NCBI GenBank assembly: GCA_010645155.1
Contig: JAAGOF010000249.1
Location: 63,486 to 127,485, forward strand
From: Tigriopus japonicus
Lineage: Eukaryota; Arthropoda; Copepoda; Harpacticoida; Harpacticidae
Length of the DNA: 64,000 bases
Direction: 5' to 3'
The notes beneath the pieces are model-generated. The model was not told where the DNA came from and searched no databases. It was given only the letters and a program-made list of their open reading frames with translations. Of the stretch, positions 63,139 to 64,000 are shown one piece after another. Within the stretch, counting starts at the first letter, position 1; each line of letters starts with the position of its first letter. Made by a program: the position numbers and the translations under genes.

Positions 63139-63497
63139 TGCCTCAAGATCCAGCCATTCAGTGTTCGGAAGCTCGAAATTCGATTGGTTTGTTCATAGGG
63201 ACAAGCAGTTCAGCGGCGACGTAAAAACTTCTATTTGTAAATGCGAGTTCTAATTCACTTTTTGTATGTGTGCCCGTCCAAAACCAAATGTTTACTTAAT
63301 ACTGGTCTTGCTATCACTGTCTTAGCATGATTTCTTACTTTTTCAAATTAAATCATGCATTTGACAATTTGCGTCACGAAAAAAACATTCATGGCGAGCG
63401 CAATCCTTCATCACTAGGTAACTAACTGATCAGTTAATTAATTGATTGATTACTGTGAGCAAATGTAAACATAACATCTGTGGTGATGAACACTTGA

Positions 63498-63723
63498 TAG
63501 GACGGATGGGTAACATTGCATTTTTGGCAACACCAACCAAATTGTCAATGTCAACAATGACACTGACACCGGTTATGAAAGTGTTTATGATGTACATTAT
63601 TTGAATTATTGAAAAAAATCATGAAACCTTGTAGGTGTCGACACAAAAAGCCCGTATCGACACTCAAAACAAAAGCTGGTAATACCGGTGTAGGTGTCGA
63701 CACCGACTTCTTCCCCATCCCTA
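63498..63723. mobile_element. Possible hAT-like MITE
   Basis: The left end TAGGACGGATGGGTAACA loosely mirrors the right end, which reversed reads TAGGGATGGGGAAGA. The inside repeats GGTGTCGACAC twice. TAGGGATGGG ends are common in hAT MITEs. No matching target duplication was found, so both limits and identity are tentative. Confidence 0.3.
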
Positions 63724-63853
63724 CTGAAAAGGCACCGCATTAATCATATATTACTTTAATAATAAAAATACACCATGACGGTGGAAAAAGTGCACTGATA
63801 AATTTACGAGTATGGTATAGTAAGCGAACTTCTCAGTAACTCACTGTACTGAC

Positions 63854-63994
63854 CATGATCGCGACCGCCGGAGTTGGCTCCGTGACCATCAGTGCCTTGG
63901 AGAACACGAGGTTTTCCCACGGCCCCGTACTCACAATGTCGGCGTGAAGCGAGGTTGTTAGAAATGGGCTCTCCTCAATTTGCAACACTATTGC
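63854..63994 (-). CDS. Putative internal exon of an unidentified gene
   Basis: A GC-rich island in AT-rich surroundings. On the minus strand it is open for 47 codons between an acceptor (TATTAG) and a donor (ATG/GTCAGT), phase 0 at both ends. It encodes segments such as QIEESPFLTTSLHADIVSTG and WENLVFSKALMVTEPTPAV. I do not recognise the family. It may belong to a neighbouring gene beyond the window. The opposite strand also has a 30-codon open frame starting ATGATCGCG, so strand is not certain. Confidence 0.3.
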
Positions 63995-64000
63995 CTAATA

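Larger units (their letters stand above)
42129..63853. other. Gene-poor region upstream of the recovered MTSS1 exons
   Basis: About 21.7 kb without a supported coding exon. It probably contains MTSS1 first introns and 5' flank, because the first coding exon must lie upstream. Mobile elements at 43875-44677, 47694-48022, 51613-51862 and possibly 63498-63723, a (CT)n tract at about 49125-49142 and a run of about ten G at 54461 are visible. So is a tRNA-like relic near 63045-63138. The longest open frames (56224-56733 minus, 56737-57216 plus) show no family resemblance. Confidence 0.6.

Overview
The window is animal nuclear DNA. Genes are split by GT-AG introns, mostly 60-700 nt with a few of 2-10 kb. 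Coding exons are more GC-rich than the AT-rich spacers, there is no operon layout, and the spacers carry non-autonomous DNA transposons. A small secreted single-domain von Willebrand C protein (an arthropod-expanded family) and an invertebrate-type MTSS1/MIM gene point to an arthropod, plausibly a crustacean such as a copepod. That placement is inference; no sequence search was possible. Layout, left to right. (1) <1-8550, plus: the C-terminal 2,777 residues of TRRAP/Tra1, the scaffold pseudokinase of SAGA and TIP60 complexes; its 5' end lies outside the window. (2) 8752-10519, minus: LTV1, a pre-40S ribosome assembly and export factor, convergent with TRRAP. (3) 12308-17143, plus: RIOK1, a RIO kinase of late 40S maturation, divergent from LTV1. 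Its 3.1-kb first intron holds a hAT-like element that contains a 31-bp minisatellite and a second, nested hAT-like element. (4) 17249-18187, minus: a secreted SVWC-type cysteine-rich protein with a TATA box. (5) 19161-20737, minus: a divergent class A GPCR with an unusually long extracellular loop 3 and a problematic 32-nt exon junction. (6) 22762-23576, plus: an ES1/GATD3-family DJ-1/PfpI-like protein. (7) 24333-42128 and beyond, minus: MTSS1 (missing-in-metastasis), with the I-BAR domain spread over short exons and one 10.4-kb intron; its start codon was not found. (8) 42.1-63.8 kb: no gene I can support. It is probably intronic or 5' flanking DNA of MTSS1 and holds a Mutator-like element, a CGGTTTCGG hAT MITE and a truncated relative, and a tRNA-like relic. 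(9) 63.85-63.99 kb: a GC-rich, exon-like island at the window edge. Functionally, LTV1 and RIOK1 act in the same pathway (cytoplasmic pre-40S maturation) and sit head to head. TRRAP (chromatin), the GPCR (signalling), ES1 and MTSS1 (membrane curvature and actin) look like unrelated neighbours. The most notable structures are the nested and minisatellite-bearing hAT insertion, the Mutator-like foldback element with a perfect 9-bp target duplication, and the GPCR peculiarities. No wholly new multigene system is visible.
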